Shown here in pieces: positions 51,927 through 61,288 of a DNA stretch of 64,000 bases. Every line of letters begins with the position of its first letter. Position 1 is the first letter of the stretch. Origin of the DNA: Limnomonas spitsbergensis (taxonomy: Eukaryota > Chlorophyta > Chlorophyceae > Chlamydomonadales); assembly GCA_037349105.1 (NCBI GenBank), contig JAYJMM010000014.1:620001-684000 (forward strand). The letters run 5' to 3'. The notes below the pieces were generated by a model, which was not told where the DNA came from, made no database searches, and worked only from the letters and a program-made list of their open reading frames with translations. The translations under genes were made by a program, and so were the position numbers.

Positions 51927-53795
51927 ATGACCGACCAGGGAACGACCCCCGGAACTCCAGTGGACACGCCCATCCAGCCAGCAGATGATTTGAAATGGAT
52001 GCTACTTCAGGATCATACGCGTCAAAATGCGAGGCAATCCCATCATATTGTGAATGTCTTGAAGAACAGGCTGGCGCTACAAAAGACGAGGGGTCAAGAA
52101 CGGTCTTCACAGTGGGGGCAGGTGAGGAGGCATGAACACAACCGGGCGGAGGAGCAGAGCCATAAAGAACAGGCGCAGGACATCCAGCTGGCGTTGCAGC
52201 ATGCACAGCAGGCGCAGGAGCTTCAGCAGGCGCTTCAGCAGCAGCGTGAGGCAGATCAGCAGGCGCAGGAGCTTCAGCAGGCGCTTCAGCAGCAGCGTGA
52301 GGCAGATCAGCTGCAGGGGAATGCTGTGAAGGCGCAGCAGCAAGCAGATCAGCTGCGGGCGAAGGCTGCGAAGGCTCAGCATGAGGCGCTGTATGCAGCA
52401 TCCAACGCGCTGCTGCAGAAACAATACCAGAAGGTGCGGGACCCTTAGCCTTGGAACCCAACCCCCGTATACCCTTAGCCTCCTCCACACACAAATAATG
52501 CTCTGGCCTCCAAGACCAGCCAGTCACAATCTTTTGTCACTCTTCCCAGTGAGCCCTGGCATATTGAACATACCTACAGATGCACATGACAAAGCTGTAG
52601 CATGTTGCAAAGAATTTTTACGCAGTAACACCCCTGCACCTGCCCACTGACGCTTCAGCAGCGGGAGGAGGCACCGCAGCAGCGGGAGGAGGCACTGGCG
52701 CTTCAGCAGCGGGAGGAGGCACCGCAGCAGCGGGAGGAGGCACTGGCGCTTCAGCAGCGGGAGGAGGCACTGCAGCAGCGGGAGGAGGCACTGGCGCTTC
52801 AGCAGCGGGAGGAGGCACTGCAGCAGCGGGAGGAGGCACTGACGCTTCACCAGCGGGAGGCGCCGCCTCATCATCAGGCAGAGATGGAGCAGCATGCGGC
52901 GGAGGTGGAGGGGCAGCAGCAGAAGCAGCAGGCGGATTACCACGTCCTGTACGTGTCTGGAGAACTCCTTCAGCACCCCTTTCCAATCAACTCCCCTGAC
53001 TGCAAGGTGTGTCCGGCTGGGGATGGTGGCAAGCTGTTCCGTGTTGCGGTCCCCGATGTGCCAGGCGCTCTGGCCATGCTGCGCTCCCTGGCCTCGCAAT
53101 GTAACATGTGGGGCGGCTGCAGCTCAAAGGCGGCGGCAGTCACCCGCTCTGTGGCCGCCCAGATGGAGCAAGTGGGGCTGCAGGTCTTGCATCAGGGTGT
53201 CGCCTCCTCCTTCCACCTCCTGGATGGAGAAGGCGGGTTCAGTCTGACCCAGTCCATCGCGTCGCCCGTGCATGAGCTCGCCCGCGGGCTGAACTCGAAC
53301 GACACGTTTGACGACGTTGTGGAAGTCCGGAAGGTCACCAACCTGAAGTACTGCGGAGGGTGCCAGCGCCATGTTTCACTGGGATTGTTTGCGGTGTGCC
53401 CCTTGAAGAAAGGGCAGGTCATTGGGAATTACAGCCTGAACGCACTCATGACCTTGGACGAGCCGGACGTGTGGCGTGGTGACGACATGCTCCGAGACTA
53501 CGAGTTTGATGTGCTGGTTGGCGACCACACCTTGCTCGTCGAAGGCAACCCACTGACCTCGTCGGCGACACGCGTGAATGACGCGCATGGAAGCTCATTG
53601 GCAGAGAACTGCTGCTTCCAGGTGTACTTTGTTGTCACGCCTGACTTCGACCCGTACATTATCATATTGCTGGTGGTGACTGAGGACGTCGAGACCGGCA
53701 CCGAGATGCTGACTGACTACGGGGAATCCTACTGGGAGGGCAAGGAGGACAGCGCATCCGATCGGCTCGCTTATGATGATGCATGGTTTGCGTGA
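51927..53795 (+). CDS. Coiled-coil SET-domain protein, probably spliced
   Basis: First exon 51927-52433 (169 codons, MTDQGTTPGTPVDTPIQPAD; Gln-rich coiled coil with QQALQQQREADQ repeats) ends AAG|GTGCGG. Second exon, best acceptor GCTTCAG|CAG at 52658/52659, runs in the same phase through QQREEAL repeats into the SET region to 53795; total about 547 aa. SET core: CGGCQRHVSLGLFAVCPLKK (N-SET strand and G-(L/Y)-F-A block), SSLAENCCFQVYF, and VETGTEMLTDYGESYW, the final Y motif. SET enzymes methylate lysines using S-adenosylmethionine; the NHxC pattern is altered (AENCC), so activity is uncertain. The intron (225 nt) is predicted, not proven; an alternative is a separate gene starting at ATG 52884. 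Confidence 0.6.
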
Positions 53796-53974
53796 AAAGG
53801 TGGGTGCATGGGTGGCTGATGGTTTGCAATCCAGGTTGCCAGTCATGCAGGGGCGAGGAAGGCTTTAATGCTGACGGTGGATGGGCTGTCCGATTACCAG
53901 TACCGTAAATTCTGACACAGCATTGCTGGAATGCCCTGCTTTGCTTAGCCGTACACTGATTGTTATTTTATTCT

Positions 53975-54290
53975 GGGCGGACCCATTTTTGTGTTTAGTT
54001 TCAGTGGTCCCTTTTCAGGGGTGCCTGGGATAACAGAGATGGCAACAGTGACTGTAGTAACCTTCAGCCGAACCTGCCTCGAGGCATCATTTGTGGAGTG
54101 GGTGTCACGCATTCCCATTCCCATTCCCATTCCCGACCGTTTTCCGACAGAACGGCTCAGGTCTTGCGTACCCCTTGATGTGCATTCGATGTCGTCTCTG
54201 TGCAGGTTCGTTTGAACCTACTCTCACTGGGTTTGCAGTGGAGAACCTTGTGGACCCGTTGATTCAGACGTGTCACGACATCAGGACCTA
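53975..54290 (+). repeat. Dispersed repeat, copy 2
   Basis: See 32815-33025. Contains a short (cattcc)n run near 54108-54136 and about 80 bp absent from copy 1, ending in CTGTGCAG just before the shared block resumes. Confidence 0.78.
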
Positions 54291-54515
54291 TTTCTTGGCT
54301 TCTTGGTCCATCCAAGGACATGCCGCACTGAAGCGATCACAGGGAGCCATGTTTGAGACAGTTCAGTGGCCAGCCTTAAGTGGAAGCTCCTGTTCTGTTC
54401 TACAGAATGGGAGAACTGTTTTTCTTAAGCCATGAGCACGGCTGGGACGCTTCCTGTGCCAAACATCTGACCCCTGGGACAAAACAGTGGAAGTACCGAA
54501 GATTGCGGTACCCCA

Positions 54516-54565
54516 CGCGAGGGTGTATGCCCAAGATGGTAGACGGTCCCATGTCTCTGTTCTCT
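54516..54565 (-). repeat. Solo terminal repeat of IS630-type element
   Basis: Minus strand: GAGACATGGGACCGTCTACC, then ATCTTGGGCATACACCCTCG. It shares about 45 bp with 48291-48340, including GCGAGGGTGTA at its inner end. No element body is attached. Confidence 0.7.
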
Positions 54566-54586
54566 AAAATGGCATACCCGGAACTC

Positions 54587-55040
54587 CGGAAGGCATGTGC
54601 CAATGTCCAATTGAATCAGACTTACTCTGTAAACAGCTTTCAAGTGTGATTTGCATGCAGGTACCGTAGGGTAGACCAGCCACGGATGTAATTGATGAAC
54701 AGTGAACCTGAAACTTGGATGAAGACTCATGCTGCTGGCCATCTCTTATATTATGTATCCCGAAGGCATGTGCCAAGTTTTAGTTGAATCAGACTTAAAA
54801 GCACTCCGTGAGGAGCTCTCAAATGTGATTTACATGTAAATGTCTCTAGGCAGACAAGCTGCGAAAGCAATTGAAGAACAGTACATCTGGAACTTGAAAC
54901 ACAGACTCATGCTGCTGGAATTATTTTGTGTGACGTATTTCGGAGACGTGTGCCAAGGTTCAATCGAATCAGGCTTCAAAATACTCCATGAGCAGCTGCA
55001 AGTGTGATATGCATGCTAGTACCTCAAGCAACGAAGACCA
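54587..55040 (+). repeat. About 175-180-bp satellite-like tandem repeat, 2.5 units
   Basis: Units start at about 54587, 54761 and 54941. Each begins GGA/GA-(A/G)-(G/A)C-(A/G)TGTGCCAA and includes TTGAATCAGACTT, then GTGATTTGCATGCA and GACTCATGCTGCTGG. Divergence is roughly 20-25% by eye. The third unit is cut off before the transposon end at 55046. Confidence 0.75.
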
Positions 55041-55045
55041 GCCGC

Positions 55046-55101
55046 GGGGGCATGATCAAGTGGTTGACGTGGGTGTCCCAAAACAGCTAGGGTTGAGTGT
55101 A
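55046..55101 (-). repeat. Solo right end of the Fanzor element
   Basis: All 56 bp are identical to the right end of the complete element (37671-37726), with TA at 55100-55101. No transposase or Fanzor sequence adjoins it. Perfect identity means the event was recent. Confidence 0.88.
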
Positions 55102-55491
55102 CTTGAAAACCCCCTGGATATGTGCGAAGAGATCTGGTCATCTGATGATTTCCATGCTTTTGTGTGCCTTTTTAATGAGCTTCGTTGACTAAGATGACTC
55201 TTCGGTGGCAAGGAGCTGTTGGTCAGGGTTCCAGAATATTCTAAGGAGCTGTGCCTCCCAGTGTACCTGATGTGCATGTTGTGCAAGACAATGCACGACA
55301 GCAAAGCCTGAGGTATGTCAGAGCCTCAGAGGCCTCTGCACTGATTGCCCCTGACCTCTGCACTCTTCCCATGGCAGCTTGTGACCGGCTCGGAAACTCG
55401 TGAGCAAACCTATTTTTGAAGGTGCTCGAATGCCGTACACGAACCGAGCTCTGAACCCGATGAGAGGGATGGGTGGAGGGGACGTCTGAAG
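55102..55491. other. No gene seen
   Basis: AT-richer stretch with no domain-bearing frame. Nothing further recognised. Confidence 0.5.
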
Positions 55492-56319
55492 TCAGCCGAT
55501 GTCCATGTCATCCGTCTTCATCTCGGTGTAGCAGCCGCCGAAGCACCGAGCGCGAAAAACGTCCATGTGCTCGGACCCCATCGAACGATTGCACGTGCGG
55601 CAGACCGTGCGCAGGTTGCCCATGGTGTCGGTACCGCCCTTGGCGGCAGCAAGGACGTGTCCACACTCGAAATCCTGTTGCGTGATCGAGGTCCCGCACA
55701 CATGACACGGTCCGACGCCAGACTCGCGACCGTGCCACGCGTTCCACACGGCGAGTCGCAACGCAGCGGGAAGCGACTGTCGCCGGCGTGGAACGCGCTT
55801 TGGTATCAGCGCTGTCCTTGCATGTTCAATTCGTGCCCGAGACGGTGAGGGAACCCTCTGTGTTGCGACAGGGAGGGTCTCGTTCGCCGTCGAGGACGCG
55901 AAGGCAGACACCCACGACGCATCGCTCGCCCACGGGTGTCCGGCTCGCTCGGCCGACCAGAGGTGCAGCGCCTCTTCGAGGCCGTGTCGCTTCGCGACCG
56001 CCTCTGCCGCCGCGACGTGCTTTGGCCACAAGGCCCCTCTTTCGCCGCTGCCATCTTCGTCCAGCGCAGCGAGCGCGTACTGCCGGCTGACCCATGACAC
56101 GTACGCCAGCGAGCGGTCCGCCGTTCCCAGGCGGGTTGCCATGGGCGACGACCGTCTCGCAGCGTCCACGATCGCGTCGAGAGACACGAGGGGGCGCTTC
56201 ACTGCCCCCGAGACCGGACAGCACACCATGAACGGGCCGTACCGCATGAGCAGGGCTTCCCGTAGCGCGTCGACCTCCGTCGGCCAGCGGCGAACCGCGG
56301 GACGGAAGCAGCAACTCAT
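55492..56319 (-). CDS. HNH endonuclease
   Basis: The product has 275 aa. The C-terminal part (from about residue 205) is GPCHVCGTSITQQDFECGHV then AAAKGGTDTMGNLRTVCRTC and NRSMGSEHMDVF: two CxxC zinc pairs around the C-G-H core and N-L-R-x-V-C-x-x-C-N-x-x-M-G, typical of HNH nucleases found in marseille- and pitho-like viruses. The N-terminal 200 residues have no recognised domain but include a Trp-rich region (HLWSAERAGHPWASDASWV), perhaps DNA-binding. Could be a free-standing homing enzyme or a domesticated nuclease. ATG at 56319. Very GC-rich codon use like the left-hand viral block. Confidence 0.85.
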   Translation of the reverse strand: MSCCFRPAVRRWPTEVDALREALLMRYGPFMVCCPVSGAVKRPLVSLDAIVDAARRSSPMATRLGTADRSLAYVSWVSRQYALAALDEDGSGERGALWPKHVAAAEAVAKRHGLEEALHLWSAERAGHPWASDASWVSAFASSTANETLPVATQRVPSPSRARIEHARTALIPKRVPRRRQSLPAALRLAVWNAWHGRESGVGPCHVCGTSITQQDFECGHVLAAAKGGTDTMGNLRTVCRTCNRSMGSEHMDVFRARCFGGCYTEMKTDDMDIG

Positions 56320-56404
56320 GTATCAGTGCGTCTCCAATGATGTGATGCCTACAGCATCGACCGCCTTAAGCACGCACATGAAACGAAAGGAACCCAAAAC
56401 CGAA

Positions 56405-57295
56405 TCACCGGCAGTACTGCATGCCCGACTTAGGTCCGAGCGGGCACATGGCCGCGTTCGGTCCCCCGATGGCGATGCCCTTGGCGACCTTGTCCGGCCA
56501 GGCAAGGCCTCTCGAGTCGTCGGACAGGACAAAGTACATCCTTCTCGTGCTCCGAGGCACGTTCACGCCTGCGGCCTCCGGCGTGAACGTGCTTGTGACG
56601 GGTCTAAATCCGAGCGCCAGCACCGCCTTCATGAGCGGGGGTTGGGTGCCGGCAACGTGCGCGAGGTAAGTCACGACGGCGTCGAATCGCCGTTCCCCGC
56701 CCCTCTTCCGCGTGGATATCCGGAGCAGCGTGTCGGTAAACAGCGCGCGTCCGGCACCTCGCAGGCTCGCGGCGGAGCCGGAAGCGGCGGGCAGAGCGCA
56801 TACGAGGTCGATTTCAGCGACCGACTTCTGCTCGACCATGAGGTTCAGCCAGGGGAAACCGAATTTCAGGGTCACCGGCTCATGGCCATCCGTGTCGGTC
56901 TCGTGGGCGTCGCAGGTACCCCACGCGCAGATCGCGCTCGGGACTTGGGCGAAGTCGACCATGTGCATCGCGATCAGGACCGTGTTGTCGGTTCGTAGGT
57001 TGCCGCTCGTCACCATCGAGAAAAATTCTCCGCTCACCGGGGCGGTGCACAGGTTCGAAGCCTGAACCGTCGCGAGCAGCGACCGGGCGCGCAGCGCCAC
57101 CTGGAGTCGCGCACGCTTTTGAAGATTAGGCTCCGATGCGAGGATGCGCGCATCGTTGTTCGACCGGATCCGACGGATGCGGTTGAGGATGGTTGAAGAA
57201 ATGGTCACGACGAGCAGTCCCATCGCATGCATCTGCATCGTGGATGCTCGGATCGCGGCGAGCGACTTCGCACGGAGCAGCGCGGTGGCATCCAT
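56405..57295 (-). CDS. Hypothetical protein with N-terminal hydrophobic segment
   Basis: The product has 296 aa and starts MDATALLRAKSLAAIRASTM. A hydrophobic helix at about residues 24-38 (HAMGLLVVTISSTIL) is followed by a basic stretch and a folded-looking alpha/beta region (TLKFGFPWLNLMVEQKSVAE; GAGRALFTDTLLRISTRKRG; VVTYLAHVAGTQPPLMKAVL). The middle has a faint acetyltransferase look (G-x-G-x-x-L), which I do not trust enough to name. Ends with a Cys-containing tail. Same strand as its neighbours. Confidence 0.65.
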   Translation of the reverse strand: MDATALLRAKSLAAIRASTMQMHAMGLLVVTISSTILNRIRRIRSNNDARILASEPNLQKRARLQVALRARSLLATVQASNLCTAPVSGEFFSMVTSGNLRTDNTVLIAMHMVDFAQVPSAICAWGTCDAHETDTDGHEPVTLKFGFPWLNLMVEQKSVAEIDLVCALPAASGSAASLRGAGRALFTDTLLRISTRKRGGERRFDAVVTYLAHVAGTQPPLMKAVLALGFRPVTSTFTPEAAGVNVPRSTRRMYFVLSDDSRGLAWPDKVAKGIAIGGPNAAMCPLGPKSGMQYCR

Positions 57296-57371
57296 GATGT
57301 TCGTGCTTTATTTGGTGGTGCATACAAAACTTCTCGTTTGTCACTCGCCCAATCGTCTACCGCTTGTCCCT

Positions 57372-57400
57372 CCCCCCCCCCCCCCCCCCCCAAAAAAAAA
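57372..57400. repeat. Poly(C)/poly(A) homopolymer tract
   Basis: About 20 C followed by 9 A in the spacer upstream of the 296-aa gene. Such tracts are often unstable in sequence data and in length. Confidence 0.9.
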
Positions 57401-57476
57401 TACACAATGCACCCACGTGTACCTCCGACAGCACCTGTGGTACTCCCGGTAGCACCAGTGGGTACACCGGTAGCAA

Positions 57477-57830
57477 TCAACCAAACAAGCGGAGACGAAT
57501 TAACCTATCATTGAACATCTTTCCGTGGCCACCCCTTGCGGACAGGTTGCGGGACGAATGCTCATACGTAGTAGGGTTGTTGAAGTCCGAGAAGACATGG
57601 TCGATGGCAGCGTGGTACGCGACCGGATTCTCCACAATAAGACGGATCTGTTCGCGGAGTACCAAGATTTCCCGCTCCGCGAGACGTTCCCTCCTGCGGT
57701 TCTTCTTATCGTCCCGTATCTGCTTTCGGAGCACGACGATCTCCTTTGAGAGAACGCGGAGCTTCTCGCGGATTTCATTATACTCGACCAGTTCTTCGGG
57801 GATTTCATTATACTCGGCCCAATATGACAT
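57477..57830 (-). CDS. Small coiled-coil protein, 117 aa
   Basis: MSYWAEYNEIPEELVEYNEI then LRVLSKEIVVLRKQIRDDKK and RERLAEREILVLREQIRLIV form a charged heptad helix (about residues 15-75), followed by a globular-looking tail (NPVAYHAAIDHVFSDFNNPT). No family recognised. A likely small structural or adaptor protein. ATG at 57830. Confidence 0.6.
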   Translation of the reverse strand: MSYWAEYNEIPEELVEYNEIREKLRVLSKEIVVLRKQIRDDKKNRRRERLAEREILVLREQIRLIVENPVAYHAAIDHVFSDFNNPTTYEHSSRNLSARGGHGKMFNDRLIRLRLFG

Positions 57831-57975
57831 GGTGAGAATGTGAATTCAGAGAGAAGTGTGTGTTCGAAGGGGGTGTTGCATGCATACTAATATATCGCCA
57901 GTATGGGAACCGCTAGGTCGGGAGAGTATCGGCAGAAATCGCTCTCATGAGTTCGACCCCGCGAGCCTTCATTCC

Positions 57976-59580
57976 CTAGACGGGTCGACGGTCGACGGTC
58001 GGCGTTTCGTCGCGCATCTCGAAGGTCGCCCAGGCCGATGCATCGTCTGCATCGTCTGCATTGTCTGCAACGTCTTCGTGACGACTGACTGCGTCGGGTG
58101 ATGACGACCCATCTGTTGCGAGCGCCGCGTCGAGGTCGCTGTACATGCGATACTTGAACTTGCGGTAGAACGCCGTGCGCTTGGCGCCCTGCCGCTCGAA
58201 CATGGAGAACTGGTCCACGAAGTCGTACACGAGCGGCGATCGCTCTCGGTCGCCGGCCTTGGTACGCAGGATGCGCCCGACGCTCTGTTCGATGTCGCTC
58301 TTGGGCGATGCGAGCACGAGCGTGTCCAGCGACGGCACGTCCATGCCCTCTGCTGCGTACGCGAAAGTCGCGCACATGACCTGTTTGGTGGCCTCTGTTT
58401 CGGCGAGCGCAGCAGTCTTCATGCCGCCCCAGTAAAAGCCGGCTGTGATCGGAGGCGTGCAGCCCTCGAGGCCTGCGCGAACGTCCGTCAACTGCGCCTT
58501 GCGGTCGCTCAACACGAGCACCTTGCGCCCGGGCTCTCGCGCGATCATCCGCGCGATCGCGTCCACGATCGCCGCCGTCCTCGGCGGAAACGCGGCGATG
58601 TTGTTGATCATGCGCGCAGCGTTCGGCTTGCGCAGCGCACCGATGGTCTCCTCGCGGTGGTACGCGGCCGACTCGTGCCAGAAGCGATGTTGCACGACGA
58701 GCACGTTGTCTTCTCTTCGCTTTCCGCGGAACAACACGTCACCCAGGAAGGCGACGAACGCTTTCGTCATGCCGTCCTTCCGGTTGACCGTCGCGGAGAT
58801 GCCGAGCGAATACCGGAAGTTCGTCTTGTGCAACGCACGAGAGAAGACCTCGGTGCCGACGCGGTGGCACTCGTCGATGATGAGGAAGCCGATGCCGCGA
58901 AAAACGTCCTCGTCGTAAGTCTTCATGCTCAGGCTCTGCAGACTGGCGATGACGATGTCACGTCCCTCGACGTCGAGCGTCTTGGCCTTGACGATGCCGA
59001 CGGACGCGCCCGGGAGGAAGTCGCCGATCCGTTCGCGCCACTGGTTGAGCAGGAAGTCCTTGTGCACGACGACGAGCGTGCGCACCCCGAGCTCCGCCAC
59101 CGCGTAGAGCGCGGCCACCGTCTTTCCGAACCCGCAGGGCAGCGACAGGATGCCGCCCATCCGCGCGGGATCACGAGCCGCGTCAAGAAAGGACTGGATC
59201 GGCTTGAGCTGCTCATCGCGCAGGCTTCCCGTGAAGCGGAGCTCTGCGCGGACCGGGTCGCCGCCCTCGATCGTCACGGCCTCCGGAGGCGGCGCACCGA
59301 AGCGCTGCAGCCCAAAGTATTTAGGCAGGTACAGACGCGTCGGTGTCTCGCGCCACAGCGGGATCTCGACGATCTTGACGCCGCCGGGCGGCGGGGGTCC
59401 CATCGCCTGCATCGCGACCGGTGTCATCGTCGTCGCCTTCTTCAGCTCGGCGAGCTCGGTCGCAGACAGGTTTGATTTGGAGACCCAGTAGCCGCGCGTG
59501 GACAGGCCGCGCTCGGCCGGAGGCAGACGCCCTTCAGTGGCGGCAGGGCGGTGTGCCTTGGCGATCGAGACTCGCCGCAT
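57976..59580 (-). CDS. A18/Rad25-like SF2 helicase
   Basis: The product has 534 aa. Walker A LPCGFGKT (147-154), motif Ia LVVVHKDFLLNQW, DECH (236-239) in FLIIDECHRVGTEVF, SAT motif GISATVNRKDG (260-270), and motif VI SDIEQSVGRILRTKAGDRE. This set matches the XPB/Rad25-related helicases of NCLDVs (poxvirus A18R type, also in marseille- and mimi-like viruses), which act in transcript release and postreplicative transcription. The N-terminus has the short domain often found in that family. An acidic C-terminal tail (EDVADNADDADDASAW) follows the core. ATG at 59580. A minisatellite occupies the spacer just upstream, where its promoter should be. Confidence 0.9.
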   Translation of the reverse strand: MRRVSIAKAHRPAATEGRLPPAERGLSTRGYWVSKSNLSATELAELKKATTMTPVAMQAMGPPPPGGVKIVEIPLWRETPTRLYLPKYFGLQRFGAPPPEAVTIEGGDPVRAELRFTGSLRDEQLKPIQSFLDAARDPARMGGILSLPCGFGKTVAALYAVAELGVRTLVVVHKDFLLNQWRERIGDFLPGASVGIVKAKTLDVEGRDIVIASLQSLSMKTYDEDVFRGIGFLIIDECHRVGTEVFSRALHKTNFRYSLGISATVNRKDGMTKAFVAFLGDVLFRGKRREDNVLVVQHRFWHESAAYHREETIGALRKPNAARMINNIAAFPPRTAAIVDAIARMIAREPGRKVLVLSDRKAQLTDVRAGLEGCTPPITAGFYWGGMKTAALAETEATKQVMCATFAYAAEGMDVPSLDTLVLASPKSDIEQSVGRILRTKAGDRERSPLVYDFVDQFSMFERQGAKRTAFYRKFKYRMYSDLDAALATDGSSSPDAVSRHEDVADNADDADDASAWATFEMRDETPTVDRRPV

Positions 59581-59589
59581 GTCTTATGC

Positions 59590-59815
59590 CTTATGTCTTG
59601 TGTCGCGTGTCGCGTGTCTTGTGTCTTGGGTCGCGTGTCGCGTGTCTTGTGTCTTGGGTCGCGTGTCGCGTGTCTTGTGTCTTGGGTCGCGTGTCGCGTG
59701 TCTTGTGTCGCGTGTCGCGTGTCGCGTGTCGCGTGTCTTGTGTCTCGTGTCTTGTGTCTCGTGTCTTGTGTCTTGGGTCGCGTGTCGCGTGTCGTGATCT
59801 TCGGTTATGCGACCT
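59590..59815. repeat. gtcgcgtgtc/ttgtgtctt minisatellite
   Basis: A mosaic of 8-bp (gtcgcgt/gtcttgt) units forming larger units of about 25 bp over 225 bp, starting 10 bp upstream of the helicase ATG. Both strands are open through it because of the repeat, not because of coding. Confidence 0.9.
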
Positions 59816-61288
59816 GATGCTGTCATCACGCGCGAGAACGCCTTATGTGATGACAGACGACACACCATTGTTTATGAGATCCTTGCTGAGCTTGTACAGA
59901 CATAATTGAAGTGAATGCTTTGAATGGCACTCGAACGCCAACATTCAAGCATTCTCCTCGAACCCTCCAGAGAGTCCCACCAAGAACAACGGAAACGGCG
60001 TCAATCCAGTGGCTGACAAGTTCGTCGTCAAAGGCACGGACGCCAAGGGCTTCAGCATTACGCAGACGTATAGAAAAAATAGTATAGGTATGTGTGTGTA
60101 TCACGGGTGCTGGCGAGGTTGTGCCCCCGAAAAGCATCAAACCTATCCGACGCCTCCTCCGGACAGGGCGGTCAGATGTATCGACACGTTTTAGGGGTAC
60201 TGAGGTTTGACCCGCCGTCCCAACCTGGTTCACACTAGCAGTACCAACTGCAATTAGAAGTAATCTCTCTAGGAACTGCCTCGATCGACCTGGTGTGTTG
60301 CTACATCGTCAAGTGCTGTAATCAGCGTGTCATACACGGTTTATTGGGGTCTGTGTGGGGTATATCATTTTAAATCCGAATGGTAGTTGGATTCAAAAAA
60401 CTGCCCCGTTGGGTACCAAACTTGCGGCGGCGGCTGAGCCTGAAAAGTGGCAAAAAACCCGGTTGGTTGATGTGGCACCTCAAGTGGGTGTAGGTGGGCC
60501 ATAGACGGAGGCATTGCCACCTTCCCTGTGTCATTTGGCCTGACCAACATACAGCAGATATGGCCTTCCATGTGGCCCACATAGGGCTGTCTTTGATGGA
60601 TTGTAATTCACACCATACATGCTTGATTGCTATGATGTCTGGTGATTCAGAGAGCCTGAGAGTAGATCATTAAGACTTACCAACCAATTTTTGCACCATA
60701 CCCCACTCCAGAGGCTGCAAATTTGGGGCAAAGGTGGCTTGTCAGGAAGCCATGCCCCTTGCCCCATGCAGCCCCTCAGCCATGCAAGCTCCCATATCAC
60801 TGCCACTGAGTTCCAGAAGTCAGGTATCTTCATTTTCATTTTCATATCCTTTATTACAGGCTCCCCTTCTTATCTGAGATGAGCCAGCCATATCTGCCGA
60901 GGACTGGTTTTGCGAGAGGTTTCAGAGCCACAACCCTAGGCCCTCAGCATGGCCAAATTATATCAAAAACATAAAATTAATGGAGTTGGTGATTCTGTCA
61001 AGTGGACTCCTTAAGCCCATTGTGTTTGCGTTTGATTATCTCACGGGACAGTTGGTGCCTACCAGTATTAGTGCACTGATATCACGTCATGACCGAACCT
61101 CCTTGCACTGTTGGGCCTGTCCACGTTTTTACGATACATATGACCCGCCCTGGAGTAGTTCTAGTGTGCAGGCGGGCGAGAGAGGGGCGGAATCAATTTC
61201 CCAGTGTCAGAAAAAAGATCCTGCGCTTTCCTGAAACTATCCTGCTGCCTGTCCGCGGGCATGTCCCCTGAGCTGCATACAATGCATG
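59816..61288. other. Non-coding stretch, no gene supported
   Basis: Several short frames on both strands (for example 60009-60194 plus, 59826-60233 minus, 60365-60580 minus) lack domains and conflict with each other. A possible 5' splice site (AG|GTATGTGTG) follows a coherent plus frame VADKFVVKGTDAKGFSITQT at about 60010-60085, so a small spliced gene is possible but not proven. Confidence 0.5.

Larger units (their letters stand above)
53796..54586. other. Repeat-bearing intergenic region
   Basis: Contains the second copy of the dispersed repeat (about 53975-54290, plus strand, partner of 32815-33025) and a solo terminal repeat (54516-54565). A plus frame (54091-54435) carries CAGSFEPTLTGFAVENLVDP and may be a decayed gene. 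No intact gene seen. Confidence 0.6.

Noticed and set aside
56405..57295. GNAT acetyltransferase call
   Set aside because: Only a weak G-x-G-like string; the fold order could not be matched.
57364..57843. Plus-strand frame of 159 codons
   Set aside because: Starts in the poly(C) tract and is antisense to the coiled-coil gene.
60365..60580. Small minus-strand gene
   Set aside because: Two overlapping frames of equal quality, no homology recognised, in a stretch without coding signal.
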